From: Sphaerosporella brunnea
Taxonomy: Eukaryota; Ascomycota; Pezizomycetes; Pezizales; Pyronemataceae
Assembly: GCA_008704415.1 (NCBI GenBank)
Contig: VXIS01000072.1
Location: forward strand, 101,635 to 165,634
Reading direction: 5' to 3'
DNA: 64,000 nt
Numbering within the stretch: the first letter of the stretch is position 1; each line of letters opens with the position of its first letter. A program made the translations under genes and the position numbers. Shown here in pieces: positions 43,297-52,899 of this stretch. The notes under the pieces were generated by a model. The model had not been told where the DNA came from. It was given only the letters and a program-made list of their open reading frames with translations, and searched no databases.

Positions 43297-44129
43297 AAAC
43301 CCCACGTGTTGCTGTCAATATGCCCGGCCTCACGGCCCGCAGCCATCCGGTCGAGGAGTATCCCTCTTCATGCAACGATTGTTGCTTCCGAACACGGCAT
43401 TGCGTGGAAAGACCGCCCACCCGGTGTCTGTTCGTAAAGAATATTAGGAAGTCTCACGTTGCATCGCTGAAGATAAACGGCAACGGGTCAGGAACATGAC
43501 TCTACTGCAAGCCGGCTTCTCATGCTCAGCATTGTCTCCCCTTCTCTGCATCGTACTCCCTACCCTCCTCCTCTAGGCCGCATCTACTACTGCTCATCGT
43601 CCTCGGCTCCTTCAATCTTTGCCCTTGTCCCCTCCTTCTCTTCCTCCTCTCGGCACTAACTCCGTCCCTCCTGGTCACGGCCGCTACTACTCCTCCTCTC
43701 CTGGCTCAGCTCCGGTTAGCGCGGTCAACTGGATGAACTGGATCACATGATGCGAGTGCGGATCCGACCTTTGCTGCACATGGGTCTTCACAAATTCAGC
43801 CATACAGGTCGGCTAGAGATGAGATGATGGCAATTGAAACCCCTTCGTGGTGTATCCTTGTGCAAGTATTGCTGGCGACTGAAATGCGGGTAAAGTTCGA
43901 TCCGTAGAATACAGCCATGAGAACATGCGAAGATGTGAGGCAACCGTCGTTTCAGTGATAGGCGGCGCCGAAGTGTTTCGCAACGCGACTAGAGGCATGC
44001 CACTAGTTTTTTCGAATGATTGCACCATCGTGAATGTGCATCGCATTTTGTGTTCTGTTGTTGAGGGCATGGTTCGACTTGATCCGCTGGTCGCTGGACG
44101 CCAGATGTCATGCCCACCCCACGCCGACA
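43297..44129. other. No recognisable gene; pyrimidine-rich tract
   Basis: 43535-43720 is strongly C/T-rich with repeated CTACTACT-CTCCTC words. No gene is supported. Confidence 0.35.
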
Positions 44130-44137
44130 GAGCAGGA

Positions 44138-44865
44138 CAGTGTTCCGTACGGTCCGTCCAGGACTGCAGACCGGATCGGACCGACTGGCAGGACCCGATC
44201 CAGTCCGCCATGGCGGAGGAGCACCACGATCCAGCCTGATCCAGTCCGCGGGTGCCAGGGACGGGGAAAGACCGTAGTCGACTGCAGTCGACGGGATTAT
44301 TAGTAAGGTTGTAATATGTATGATAGTACGCGCGCGCCAGAAGTCCGTTTGCCGCGGTGGACCCTGAAAATTGGCGGACCCTTTGAATCGGTGGACCCTT
44401 TCTTAGCCACGGTGAAACAAATTTGAATCCCTTCGCCACCGCAAAGTCTCGCATCTCATCAATTAGGCGTCGTCGTCATGGTGTGTTCATAACCCTTAAC
44501 AACCACCTCCGGGGATCTACAGCAGCTTGATGAAATGCTCGAGGCACTGTCCAAAGCGGAGCTTGAGAAAAGGAAACAGAAGGGTGGGAGGGTTGAAGAG
44601 CAGCGGACCCGGCGAACAGCGGGATAATGGAATGCTCCATTGACAGCAGGTTTGAAGCGCTTTGCTTCTGGACTGCCATCAGAAATCACCTTTCTTTTCA
44701 AGATAGGACGGCGGGATGGCGGTCATGTACTTGTAGAAAATCGACAACTGATATTGCCCAACATAAGGGTCGACCGCCGGTCCTTGTCTTTCATGAAGAC
44801 TGGATCGTCACTTGCGATCCAGTCCGGTCGAGAGGACGGGACCGAACGGACCGTACGGAACACTG
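44138..44865. mobile_element. hAT-type MITE, family A-like subfamily
   Basis: A 728-bp element bounded by CAGTGTTCCGTACGGTCCG and CGGACCGTACGGAACACTG, with a perfect 8-bp duplication GAGCAGGA (44130-44137 and 44866-44873). The first nine bases equal those of family A copy 2, but the rest differs: subterminal GATCCAGTCCG words replace the AGCC words. No transposase was recognised inside. Confidence 0.93.
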
Positions 44866-44873
44866 GAGCAGGA

Positions 44874-45460
44874 CGCCGCCACTCGCCCCCTGCCGATCTC
44901 GAAGGTGGTACAGCAGGCTGTACTGATTATCACTATATATATAGAGCAAAGTCAGCCGCAGCGGTGGCGCAACGCGGTGGCTCAACACGGAAAATTTACC
45001 CTACCAGAGGCTGAGTGATTAGCTATGATTGTGTGGCGCATTGTGGAGGAGCGTAGTGCCAGGTGATAGAATGCAGGTTGAATCTGAGTGATTATTTTTG
45101 ATTGGGCGGCGCATTGTGGAGCGCAGCCGTGGAGGAGCATTAGCGACGACACTGAATGAATTATATTAAGTGGCACTGTACTAATGACTGCACACCATGT
45201 GGTCACCACACGGATGTTCACTTGTCAATCTATATGCCGGATGGTTGAGTCGTATCCCGTGCAGTGGCGCGTATTGCGACTGTGGTGGAGATGTCCATGG
45301 AGGACCTACTCTTAGCCATGCGTCAGATCTTGCTACCGCAATGACTCTCAACTCCTAACATGAGGGCTTAGGGCTGGGTTAGTGTTATGCATCTTGCCCA
45401 TTAGCTGACTTGGATATTTCAAATCGACACCACGCAACTTATCACAACGACACCACGCAC
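44874..45460. other. No gene; upstream region of the coiled-coil gene
   Basis: Contains two similar ATTGTGTGGCGCATTGTGGAG / GGCGGCGCATTGTGGAG words near 45030 and 45108. The last 50 bases are an A/C-rich leader for the gene at 45461. Confidence 0.4.
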
Positions 45461-46455
45461 ATGTCGCTTGCTTATGCGAACCCGTCCAGCGAGGTCACCG
45501 CGCCACAACATCACTCTGCAGCCCCCACAATGCAGCATGCGTTACTGCGAGGTGAGGCCACCACGGAAGACAGTATGATCCCTTGTTTGACCGCGACTTT
45601 GGCAGTAGAATCTGACATTGAGCAACCCCAGACACCCCCGTGCTGGACAGTGCCAGCAACACCGATGACGCGACCCGACATGCAAGCTCGGAGCAGATTG
45701 GCTTTGTGGAGGCGATTGACGCCGAGGAGAAGGCCCGGCAAATCGAGAAAACGGTCACAGCACTCTCACTGGAGCTAACAGTCGTGGAGGCCAGGAACCG
45801 GCAGTTGGAACAGGACAGCGCCAGACTGAATGACGAATGCACCACGCTCGAAGAGGGAGCGAGGCGTCTCGCAAAGAGAAAGGATGCTCTTTCGCAGAGA
45901 ATTCAGAGCCTGCACCAGAAAAACTGTTCGCTGGCAGAGAGAAATTGCTGGCTGGAAACGACAATGGGGGTGCCACACGTATTCGAGATACATCGCACGC
46001 AAGAGAGCGATCAGCGCCTTAGGGAGATAGGCCAGTCTCTGCGGAGTGAGACTAGGGCCATCCTGAGAAGATGCGACTTGCTGGAGGAAAGAAGCAACCG
46101 CCTCGTCCAAATGGCGGATCTGATCCTGGAGCGACAACCGGACTGGAACGAGGCGATGGTTATCACGGCCACACTCGACATACGTGCAGTGCAAGACCGG
46201 TACAAATTTCTCGTTGCGAGGCACGATAGTCTCCGGACAGGGGTTCAATGGCTGTCGGAGGCGACGGAATTTCATCTGGAGAGGAATGGGTGGCTGCAGC
46301 GCCGGCGATGGTGGCAGCAGCAGCAACTTGCGTGCTTGACAGACACAATGAGATGGCAGCGTGAGGTAGGGGACACCCTTCAGACGACCAATGATTGGCT
46401 GCACACAAGAAACGTGTGGCTTCAAAACCAGATGGACGAGATGGATAACGCTTAA
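45461..46455 (+). CDS. Coiled-coil protein, one frameshift near the N-terminus
   Basis: The ATG at 45461 follows a CACCACGCAC leader and opens MSLAYANPSSEV... in one frame. Around 45635-45639, a run of five C, the coding signal moves to the next frame (PVLDSASNTDDATRH...) and runs open to a TAA at 46455. Losing one C joins both parts into about 330 residues. Residues 85-200 are a strong charged coiled coil (EKARQIEKTVTALSLELTVV, NRQLEQDSARLNDECTTLEE), followed by repeats of the form ERN-WL (RNCWLET, RNGWLQR, RNVWLQN) about every 30-90 residues. There is no catalytic domain; a structural or scaffolding role is only a guess. The frameshift may be a sequencing error. Confidence 0.6.
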
Positions 46456-46951
46456 GGGTCATTTCGAACAATACTTCGTTCTTCAAAAATTTATAATATA
46501 ACACGAGTGATATGGAGCTCCTGATGTACGGCACCGCTCTGTGGGTGTTTGGTTGTCGTCTCCCAATCCCATGTTGTGCTCCGATGACTCACATATTTCC
46601 CAAGCACTACGTCAAGTCACGGACGAGGATTTGAATACGTATGGGACTCTGCATCGCAGTCCCATCCGTAGTGTCTCTCTGATCGTGGTGCCGGTAAGTG
46701 TCAACAATGATTCCCATTGTAAATATTCCAAAACTTCTCATAGGAGAAACATCTCTGCGGGTTGAACTGGTAGAGACGCAACCCTCACGACTACGACTAC
46801 TTTGTCATCACCCAGGCATAGATGCTGGCTAAGGTGTTCATTTCGAGGACTATTAAAACGTGCAGGAGGAGGACGTACTTCCTCATATGGTGTGTCCAAT
46901 CGTAGATTTCAAACCAGGGATGGGCGACTAGCGTCTTAAAGTAAGCCAAAG
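46456..46951. other. No recognisable gene
   Basis: Downstream region of the coiled-coil gene with an AT-rich ATAATATAACACG stretch at 46491. No product. Confidence 0.35.
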
Positions 46952-47611
46952 TCATGTAACGTAAGGTAAAGTCACCGTATCGTGGTCAACTTCATAGTAT
47001 CGTGGCGAGTGTTTGTGACGGGTACATGTGTGAAGAGCGGCCGCGGGGCGTCGGCTGGGGGAGCAGACGGGGGACGCCTGGGCGGTGCAGATAGGGTCGT
47101 GCAGTGCAGAATATCTTATATACAATCTAAATACACGGTCAAACCTCCGGAATTTCTTCACGTCCTTCCTCTCACAAGTTCTCTGAATTTTCCAGAGCAT
47201 TGTGGGCAAAACTAAGGCAAGGTGCCGGTATTGCCTTGCTTCATGATTGCGTCGTTCCTCTTGCTGCTGGTTGATTTTCAGAAATGCGATGCGCATTTTG
47301 GCCGCAGCTGCGAGGTTGTGCTTGTGACTGAGAAACGTTTTGACTGCGTGCTTTTGACCTTCTGTCCAAGAGGACCCATGGCATCCCAGAATGCGATATA
47401 GCCGAACATAAGCGGTGATTACCGGTTTTTCCTTGCCATCCTTGACACATTCTTTCTAGTAGTATCCAAGCTCCGCTGGCTCCAGGAGCAGCAACATAGC
47501 GTGCTTGTTTGCTTGAACCTCATCCACCAACGGAGTCATAATATATCTCCACACCGCGTGCCATAATTCCGATAACTGGTCCTTGGTTTCAATCTGGCGG
47601 TTCTCGAAGAC
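46952..47611 (-). pseudogene. Unknown basic helical protein, one stop
   Basis: On the minus strand one frame runs from 47611 to 46952 with a single TAG (47456-47458). It reads DQLSELWHAVWRYIMTPLVD, NKHAMLLLLEPAELGYY, stop, KECVKDGKEKPVITAYVRLY, SSWTEGQKHAVKTFLSHKHN, KINQQQEERRNHEARQYRHL. Composition and coherence across 200 codons suggest former coding sequence, basic and helical in its second half. No family is recognised; a transposon-derived origin is possible. A coding-like segment in another frame (47589-47969) may be its upstream exon. Confidence 0.4.
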
Positions 47612-48066
47612 TCATTTCTGAAAAATTTTGAACATGTGGTTTTGAGCTTTGAGCTGTCCACTTGGGTGGCAGGGCTGCGTAACAAATACCGCTCAAACTC
47701 CTCGTCTTTTCTTCTCGCTGCCAAAGCACCTCGCCATCCTCACTCTTACCCTGGCGCTCATTAAATGTAGTAGCGGCGACAGCATCGGGCGTGAGCTTAT
47801 GGGTGTTTCTTGGTTTTCCGTAGTGCACACAAGAATAGATGATTCTATATAGATCTTTCTGCATCTCAACCAGACGAAGCCCGGCGAGAAACCGAACCAC
47901 TGAACATCCTCCAATGCAGCTTCCGGGGTGCTGAAGCTGGCGACATTCGCGGGCAAATTGTATTGTCATCCAAACGTCTCGTTCAAACCTCGGTGGATCA
48001 GATTCTCAGTCTGGGCATTCGAGTGGGGTCGAACCGTAGCTGTTGGCACATTCCTCAGTAACGCTT

Positions 48067-48155
48067 CGCTGGCGGTAGCAGCTGTGACCATCGCCGTTGC
48101 CACAGCGCTGGCGGTAGCAGCTGTGACCATCGCTGTTGTCAGCGGTAGCAGCCAG
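48067..48155. repeat. 39-bp tandem repeat, two units plus a part
   Basis: CGCTGGCGGTAGCAGCTGTG starts at 48067 and 48106, exactly 39 bp (13 codons) apart. A partial third follows. One frame reads LAVAAVTIAVAT repeated. Confidence 0.85.
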
Positions 48156-49800
48156 ACTGACAGCTTTGATGACGCGAAACCAGCGGAGACGTAAACGCGA
48201 GATGTACCCGAGTGCGTTGGATAGGCCGTTGGATTTCCGCAGTGGCAGCGGTCTGTCATCATCGTTTCTGGTAGCAGACATACAGGAGGAGATAGACAAT
48301 CTTGTTCGAGGACCTTTCCACGGCTAGCTTGATGGTGCAGCCGGCGGCTGCAAAGGTAACGTGACTCAACAACTCTTGCAGATGGGAAGCGGACGCCCCT
48401 CTGCCACAGGCAGGGAACTGTTTGCTTGCGCTCCGCAGCTGGCTGGTACTAACTCACGGTTCCAGTCAGCCACTGCGACGAAGACACGACGAAAAAAGTC
48501 TGATCAAGATGACCAGCGTCAAACGTACGTATCCAAATTCCTACTTCAATAAACACAACACGATGGCTGACATTGCGCCTCTGACAACACGATGAATGAG
48601 TGAAATGCCTCCATACACCGGAACGGAGCGGACTCTCTCCGGAGTATCCTGTTGCCTATCCAAGAGTTTTACCGCGCGGCGCTGCGCTTACTCTAAGACG
48701 CCGGTCTAGTTAGTAGATCATGCTAGCAGATGGTAGAATTTTTTTCCTGTGTCGTGTATCATGTATTGTCATTTCATCGGTCAGAACCCATAGCATTACA
48801 TCGCTCGCGCACATCCAGAAAATAATGGAAATCAAGTCCTCTACCTCAGTCTGGCACCCTTCCCCGGCCGACCCGGAAACCGAACGTTTGATCCAGCAAG
48901 TCATCGCCGACAGTGTTGGAGGTGACGCGAGCCTGCCATATGAGGGCGAGAGGTTTATGGATCCTGAGAGCGCCTTCCAGCGCTCCAGCGAGGGTCGACT
49001 CTGCTTCAAAGCCCGCGCCAAAGACGACCGTGCACATTGACATCACCGGGACCCAAGACATTGAGGATTGGGAGCTTTCAGTTGAGCCTGCAGCGGCTGC
49101 CCAGGAAGTCGCTCAATTTACAGGCCGGCACCCAAGACGGCCCAATTGATCTTTCTCAATTCAATACTCAAGAGCGAGAGTAGATTGAGGACTATTCTGG
49201 AACATAAGATTGCGCATGGTCGAGGGTTGCCCACGGTCGAGGGTTGCCTGGGCGGCAGGGCCGGCCGTTGAGGGGGTCTTGAGGGTGCGTGAAGAGGCGG
49301 GCGGACGGAGAGCATAACGAGGCCGCGGCACAACATTTAGTCAATTGGAATCTATATCTAATTGTGTGCACGTATATAAACTGCTCACTACTTGTTTAGT
49401 TCAGCGATTGCAGAGACAGAAAAAAAAAAAAGAATGGAAATGAAATTCCAGGCTTCATCACCAAAGCGGCATCGTAAACGTAGCTTCGCGCGTGCCGCGT
49501 ATGGCCGCGCGGGAAATGTCTTGGCAGGATGGGCAGCTGGATAGTCCGCAGACTTTCCGAACGGAGGGAGGTAGCATTATGCCGAGAGATGGGGTACGGG
49601 GGGCGGAGAGATGTATGGATGAAACCGGGTGATGGAGATATGTTCTTAGCTGTACCCAGCAGCGGTATTCCCGCGCAGTACCAAAGTTGTATGACCAAGC
49701 TCAATCCCAGTTCAAGCCTGAGCGGCTTTCGTTCATGCCAGCTCGAGCTCGAAAAATTCCGTTTTGATCCGGCTGAATATCGCGGCTCGAGCTTTTCGCT
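48156..49800. other. No firm gene
   Basis: A 71-codon reading from an ATG at 48824 (MEIKSSTSVWHPSPADPETE) followed one frame away by HIDITGTQDIEDWELSVEPA looks coding-like and may be a frameshifted small gene ending near 49149. Nothing is recognised otherwise. Confidence 0.3.
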
Positions 49801-49829
49801 CAAGCCCACTCGGCTCGTGTGCAACACTA
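49700..49829. mobile_element. Solo right end related to the 31985-35170 hAT element
   Basis: CTCGGCTCGTGTGCAACACTA at 49809-49829 differs by only two bases from the right terminus of the hAT element. It is preceded by GCTCGAGC-type words (CAGCTCGAGCTCG, CGGCTCGAGC), as in that element's subterminal region. No left end or duplication was found. Confidence 0.5.
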
Positions 49830-49984
49830 TTGAAAGCGCGAGCTTGAGGATCGGGTTAGCCGGGGAATAGGTATTAAAGGGTTTGTGTGTGGGTTTGGGA
49901 GGTAGGTAGTGGTTGTGGGATGAGCCCTAGATTTCCGGGAAACAGCGAGCCTCTAGACATATCTACACTTCTATGTTTATGTAG

Positions 49985-50220
49985 GGTTGTATATAGGGTT
50001 GTAGATAGGTGCGAGTGAGGAGGGGTGCTTCCACGTAAATAGACCTCGAGGCTCGACCCTCGCTTCCTCCTAATCCACTAACCTTCACCTACGCAACCCG
50101 AACGCCTCACAACACTTTACTACAAGCAGTCCTCTCCTTGTCGACTTCTATCTACTCCACCTCCACCCTCAAACATCACCCGCACCCTTGACACCACCTC
50201 GACCTTACAAGAACAATCAA
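49985..50220 (+). promoter_or_regulatory. Promoter and leader of the F-box gene
   Basis: A TATA-like TTGTATATAGGG near 49987 is followed by about 150 bp of C/T-rich sequence ending in ACAAGAACAATCAA directly before the ATG. Typical of a fungal core promoter plus 5' UTR. Confidence 0.5.
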
Positions 50221-50935
50221 ATGACTCAAATTGTAAGAACTGCGTTCACTTGGTGTTTGGATGAACTGACTCCGTGAGAAGCCATCTCTTGCCGACCTGC
50301 CTAACGTGGTTCTGGCCATGGTTGGGTCGCACCCGGCAGCGCACAACGACCTCTACCACATTCAATTGGTCAACCGGCGCCTCCATCAGTTCTTCAACCC
50401 CCGCCTTTACAGCATCCGAATTGCTGCGCGGCAGCGGCGGCAGCTCGACGACGGCGGCAATGTCGGTGCTGTGCACAGGCTGCTTGCCAACAATCTGCTC
50501 CATGTGAAGGGAAAGCATTATCGGCACAATAACGGATACACCATCGTCTCCGACATGCTGAGGGATGCGATCGACAACGAGGACATCGCGATGTGTAGGG
50601 CCCTGATTGCGGCGGGAGCCAGGTGTGTCAACACCCGCATCAATCACAGGGCCCTCGAATTGGAATTCGGATGGTTGCTTAAGGACCACGGCGCCGTCGT
50701 CCGCGACGTTCCCACCCAACGGGGTCTGAGAAGATCTTTGATCCCATATACAGGCCCTGGCCGGTGTTGCCGGTTTTCGAGGGTTTGTACCGCGACGAAT
50801 TGCACGTCTGGTTCCTTTGGGTCTCGGTGTTGCCTTGCTAGGTCTGGGTCGTTTTGTGGAACGGGCGTCGTGCGGTGTGCGGATTGGGAGCGGGGTGTCT
50901 TTGTGGGCTCTACAGACTATGATGTACTCGAATAA
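50221..50935 (+). CDS. F-box/ankyrin-like protein, probably 3' damaged
   Basis: Exon 1 is only 12 nt (MTQI). A 46-bp intron (50233-50278, GTAAGA ... CTGAC ... GTGAG) precedes exon 2. Residues 8-40 form an F-box (LPNVVLAMVGSHPAAHNDLY then HIQLVNRRLHQFF). Around residues 98-125 one ankyrin-like helix pair is visible (AIDNEDIAMCRALIAAGARC). F-box proteins are usually substrate adaptors of SCF ubiquitin ligases. From about residue 150 this frame loses coding character, while a neighbouring frame reads SEKIFDPIYRPWPVLPVFEG and ends at a TAG, so a frameshift near 50715 is likely. A truncated paralogue lies at 6303-6470. Confidence 0.55.
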
Positions 50936-50952
50936 TACTCAAAAACATGCTC

Positions 50953-51010
50953 GTATCCTGCGCTTTTCGCAGGTTTCAGGCTGGTTATGCTGGACATATG
51001 CCGTACTCGT
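50953..51010. repeat. Short dispersed repeat, copy 1
   Basis: GTATCCTGCGCTTTTCGCAG...ATGCTGGACATATGCCGT is about 80% identical to 52546-52605. Origin unknown. Confidence 0.5.
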
Positions 51011-51512
51011 TTTTGTGTTAGGAACCACTGTGACAAAGCACCAGTTCAATCAATGGTGAACCTCATAGATTTTTGGAGGGTGTCGGGCCTGCACAACAAA
51101 CGCATTCGTGGGGTACTCTGTGCCGATAATGTGAGGTTTTCATAGTCACTGGCCTCGCCGCAGTGCATAGTCTATGGTTCTGGGCGTCGTGGTCTTCAAC
51201 GGAAGATTTACACGGCTGATTGTTGTAGAACGTGTGGTCTAGAGGACTACGTACTATGTACAAGATGTGTTGGACAACTTGCTCGTCGCTCCACCCTTAA
51301 TCACGTGGAGGTTCTTTGACCTAAAGTGCGACCTTCCATAAATCCTGCTTTCTCCCCAAAAACTATCTGATCGTCCTCACCGATCCTGCAAAGGAATCGA
51401 GTCTATCGAAGCCCTTCAACCACCATCCGGCGCAACCTCGCGACGAGTAGTAAGCATCCTCCACATCCCCGATCGGCGATCTCATCAAACAGCTAGATTT
51501 CCGATGAGGCTG
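51011..51512. other. No recognisable gene
   Basis: Nothing supported. Confidence 0.35.
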
Positions 51513-51520
51513 GTCTCGAC

Positions 51521-51819
51521 CATTGTTGTCAATAGCCGGCACAAAAAGCCCGGGCTGTCAGCCCGGCTGCCAAAATACGCGCGCTGGGCTGGCTGTTTGA
51601 TCAGCCCAGCTACGAAGCCCAGGCTGGCCGGCTGTGGGCTGCGTCTTTGTATATAAAAGTCGCAAATTGGTACAGAGTGATAGCTAGTGAAGCAACGATG
51701 ATGTCCATTCTTCACACCCGAGCAACAGCTCATGCAGCCCACAGCGAGCCGGCCGCTTTTTGATCAGCCCAACGCAGCCCAAAGCGGTCAGCCTGGCCGG
51801 CTTGCTATTGAAAACACTG
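51521..51819. mobile_element. hAT-type MITE, family A, copy 4 (old)
   Basis: The left end CATTGTTGTCAATAGCCGGC and right end GGCTTGCTATTGAAAACACTG fit family A with a few changes; the GATCAGCCCAACGCAGCC word is present twice. The flanks GTCTCGAC and CCGCTGGG do not match, so no duplication is left. Confidence 0.75.
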
Positions 51820-52424
51820 CCGCTGGGACAGGAAAACCGGCTTTTAACAGAATCAAAGGCACCACCACTCGGAACGGCCCGCGCTTCTCCGGACCATTGC
51901 CAACAAAATCAGGTTATACGATATATCCTGAACTATACGTTCAGCCATTCAATATGTGGCGCGCGTTTGTGTTTCTCGGTGGCCTATATCGATATGGCTA
52001 GCAGCACCGCGAAGCTTCCTGGTTCCGCCAACTACCTCTGCCTCCAGCTGTGGGAACGAACATCGTGCCAACCGTGGCCTGGGACCGCAGCGCCCCTGTG
52101 GCAGCGACCCCGCCACCTCCTCCTCCTCCTGCGCCGCTGCCCCAGCAGGTTTGTCCTGCCCGCAACGCGGTGCACTACCCACGGGAACCTCTAAACAAGA
52201 TAAAAACATCTGTCGGTGCCCTGTCGGCGCCCTGTTGGTGCCCTGTCGGTGCCCTGTCGAAACACGTCACTGACACCGTGAATACTGAATTGGATGCCTG
52301 ATTGGGCAAACGCAAAATTTAGTGCTGTTGCGGTGCTGGCTGCGACCACGAAGCGGAATGTTCAGGCAAACCAGCTTGTCGTTGAATGTGGTATTCTGAC
52401 CGTCCATTTCGTCTACTGGACGGG
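51820..52424. other. No recognisable gene
   Basis: A P/A-rich frame near 51956-52300 has no motif. It contains the 11-bp repeat below. Confidence 0.35.
52211..52259. repeat. 11-bp tandem repeat, about 4.4 units
   Basis: TGTCGGTGCCC repeated four times with two substitutions, then a partial TGTCG. Confidence 0.85.
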
Positions 52425-52545
52425 CTTTCTGTGGTGAATTGGCAAGGGTCCTTCTGCGATGGGTTGGCTGGGGTGTTTGTGGGGTGGTTTGGCTTGGGTC
52501 TCTTTGCTCCGTTGTAACGGCATTCCCTTACCTTCAAAAATTCGG

Positions 52546-52605
52546 TTGTATCCTATACTTTTCGCAGGTTTCGAGGTGCTATGCTGGACATTTGCTGTTT
52601 TTGGA
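52546..52605. repeat. Short dispersed repeat, copy 2
   Basis: GTATCCTATACTTTTCGCAG...ATGCTGGACATTTGCTGT, partner of 50953-51010. Confidence 0.5.
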
Positions 52606-52899
52606 TAGATCACGCACGCAACCGTACGTTTGACTCTGACTAGCCTGGATCTTAAGCCTTCAACGTCCAAATCAACCCTCTACGCGGCATCATGGTCACT
52701 CTGACCTGCCTCTTCTCCCGCGGCTACATCAGGATTTCTCAGGCGCTGCTAAATCCTCCACCTCCTCGTATCCCCATCTTTCCCATGGTTTTATATCTGT
52801 CTCCTTCAGCCAACCCTTTATCTGCAATGGGTCTCCATTGGACTCCTCAAGGAGGTTGCGCTTCTTTGTAGCTATTCACCCAGACAGGAGGTTGCTCGC

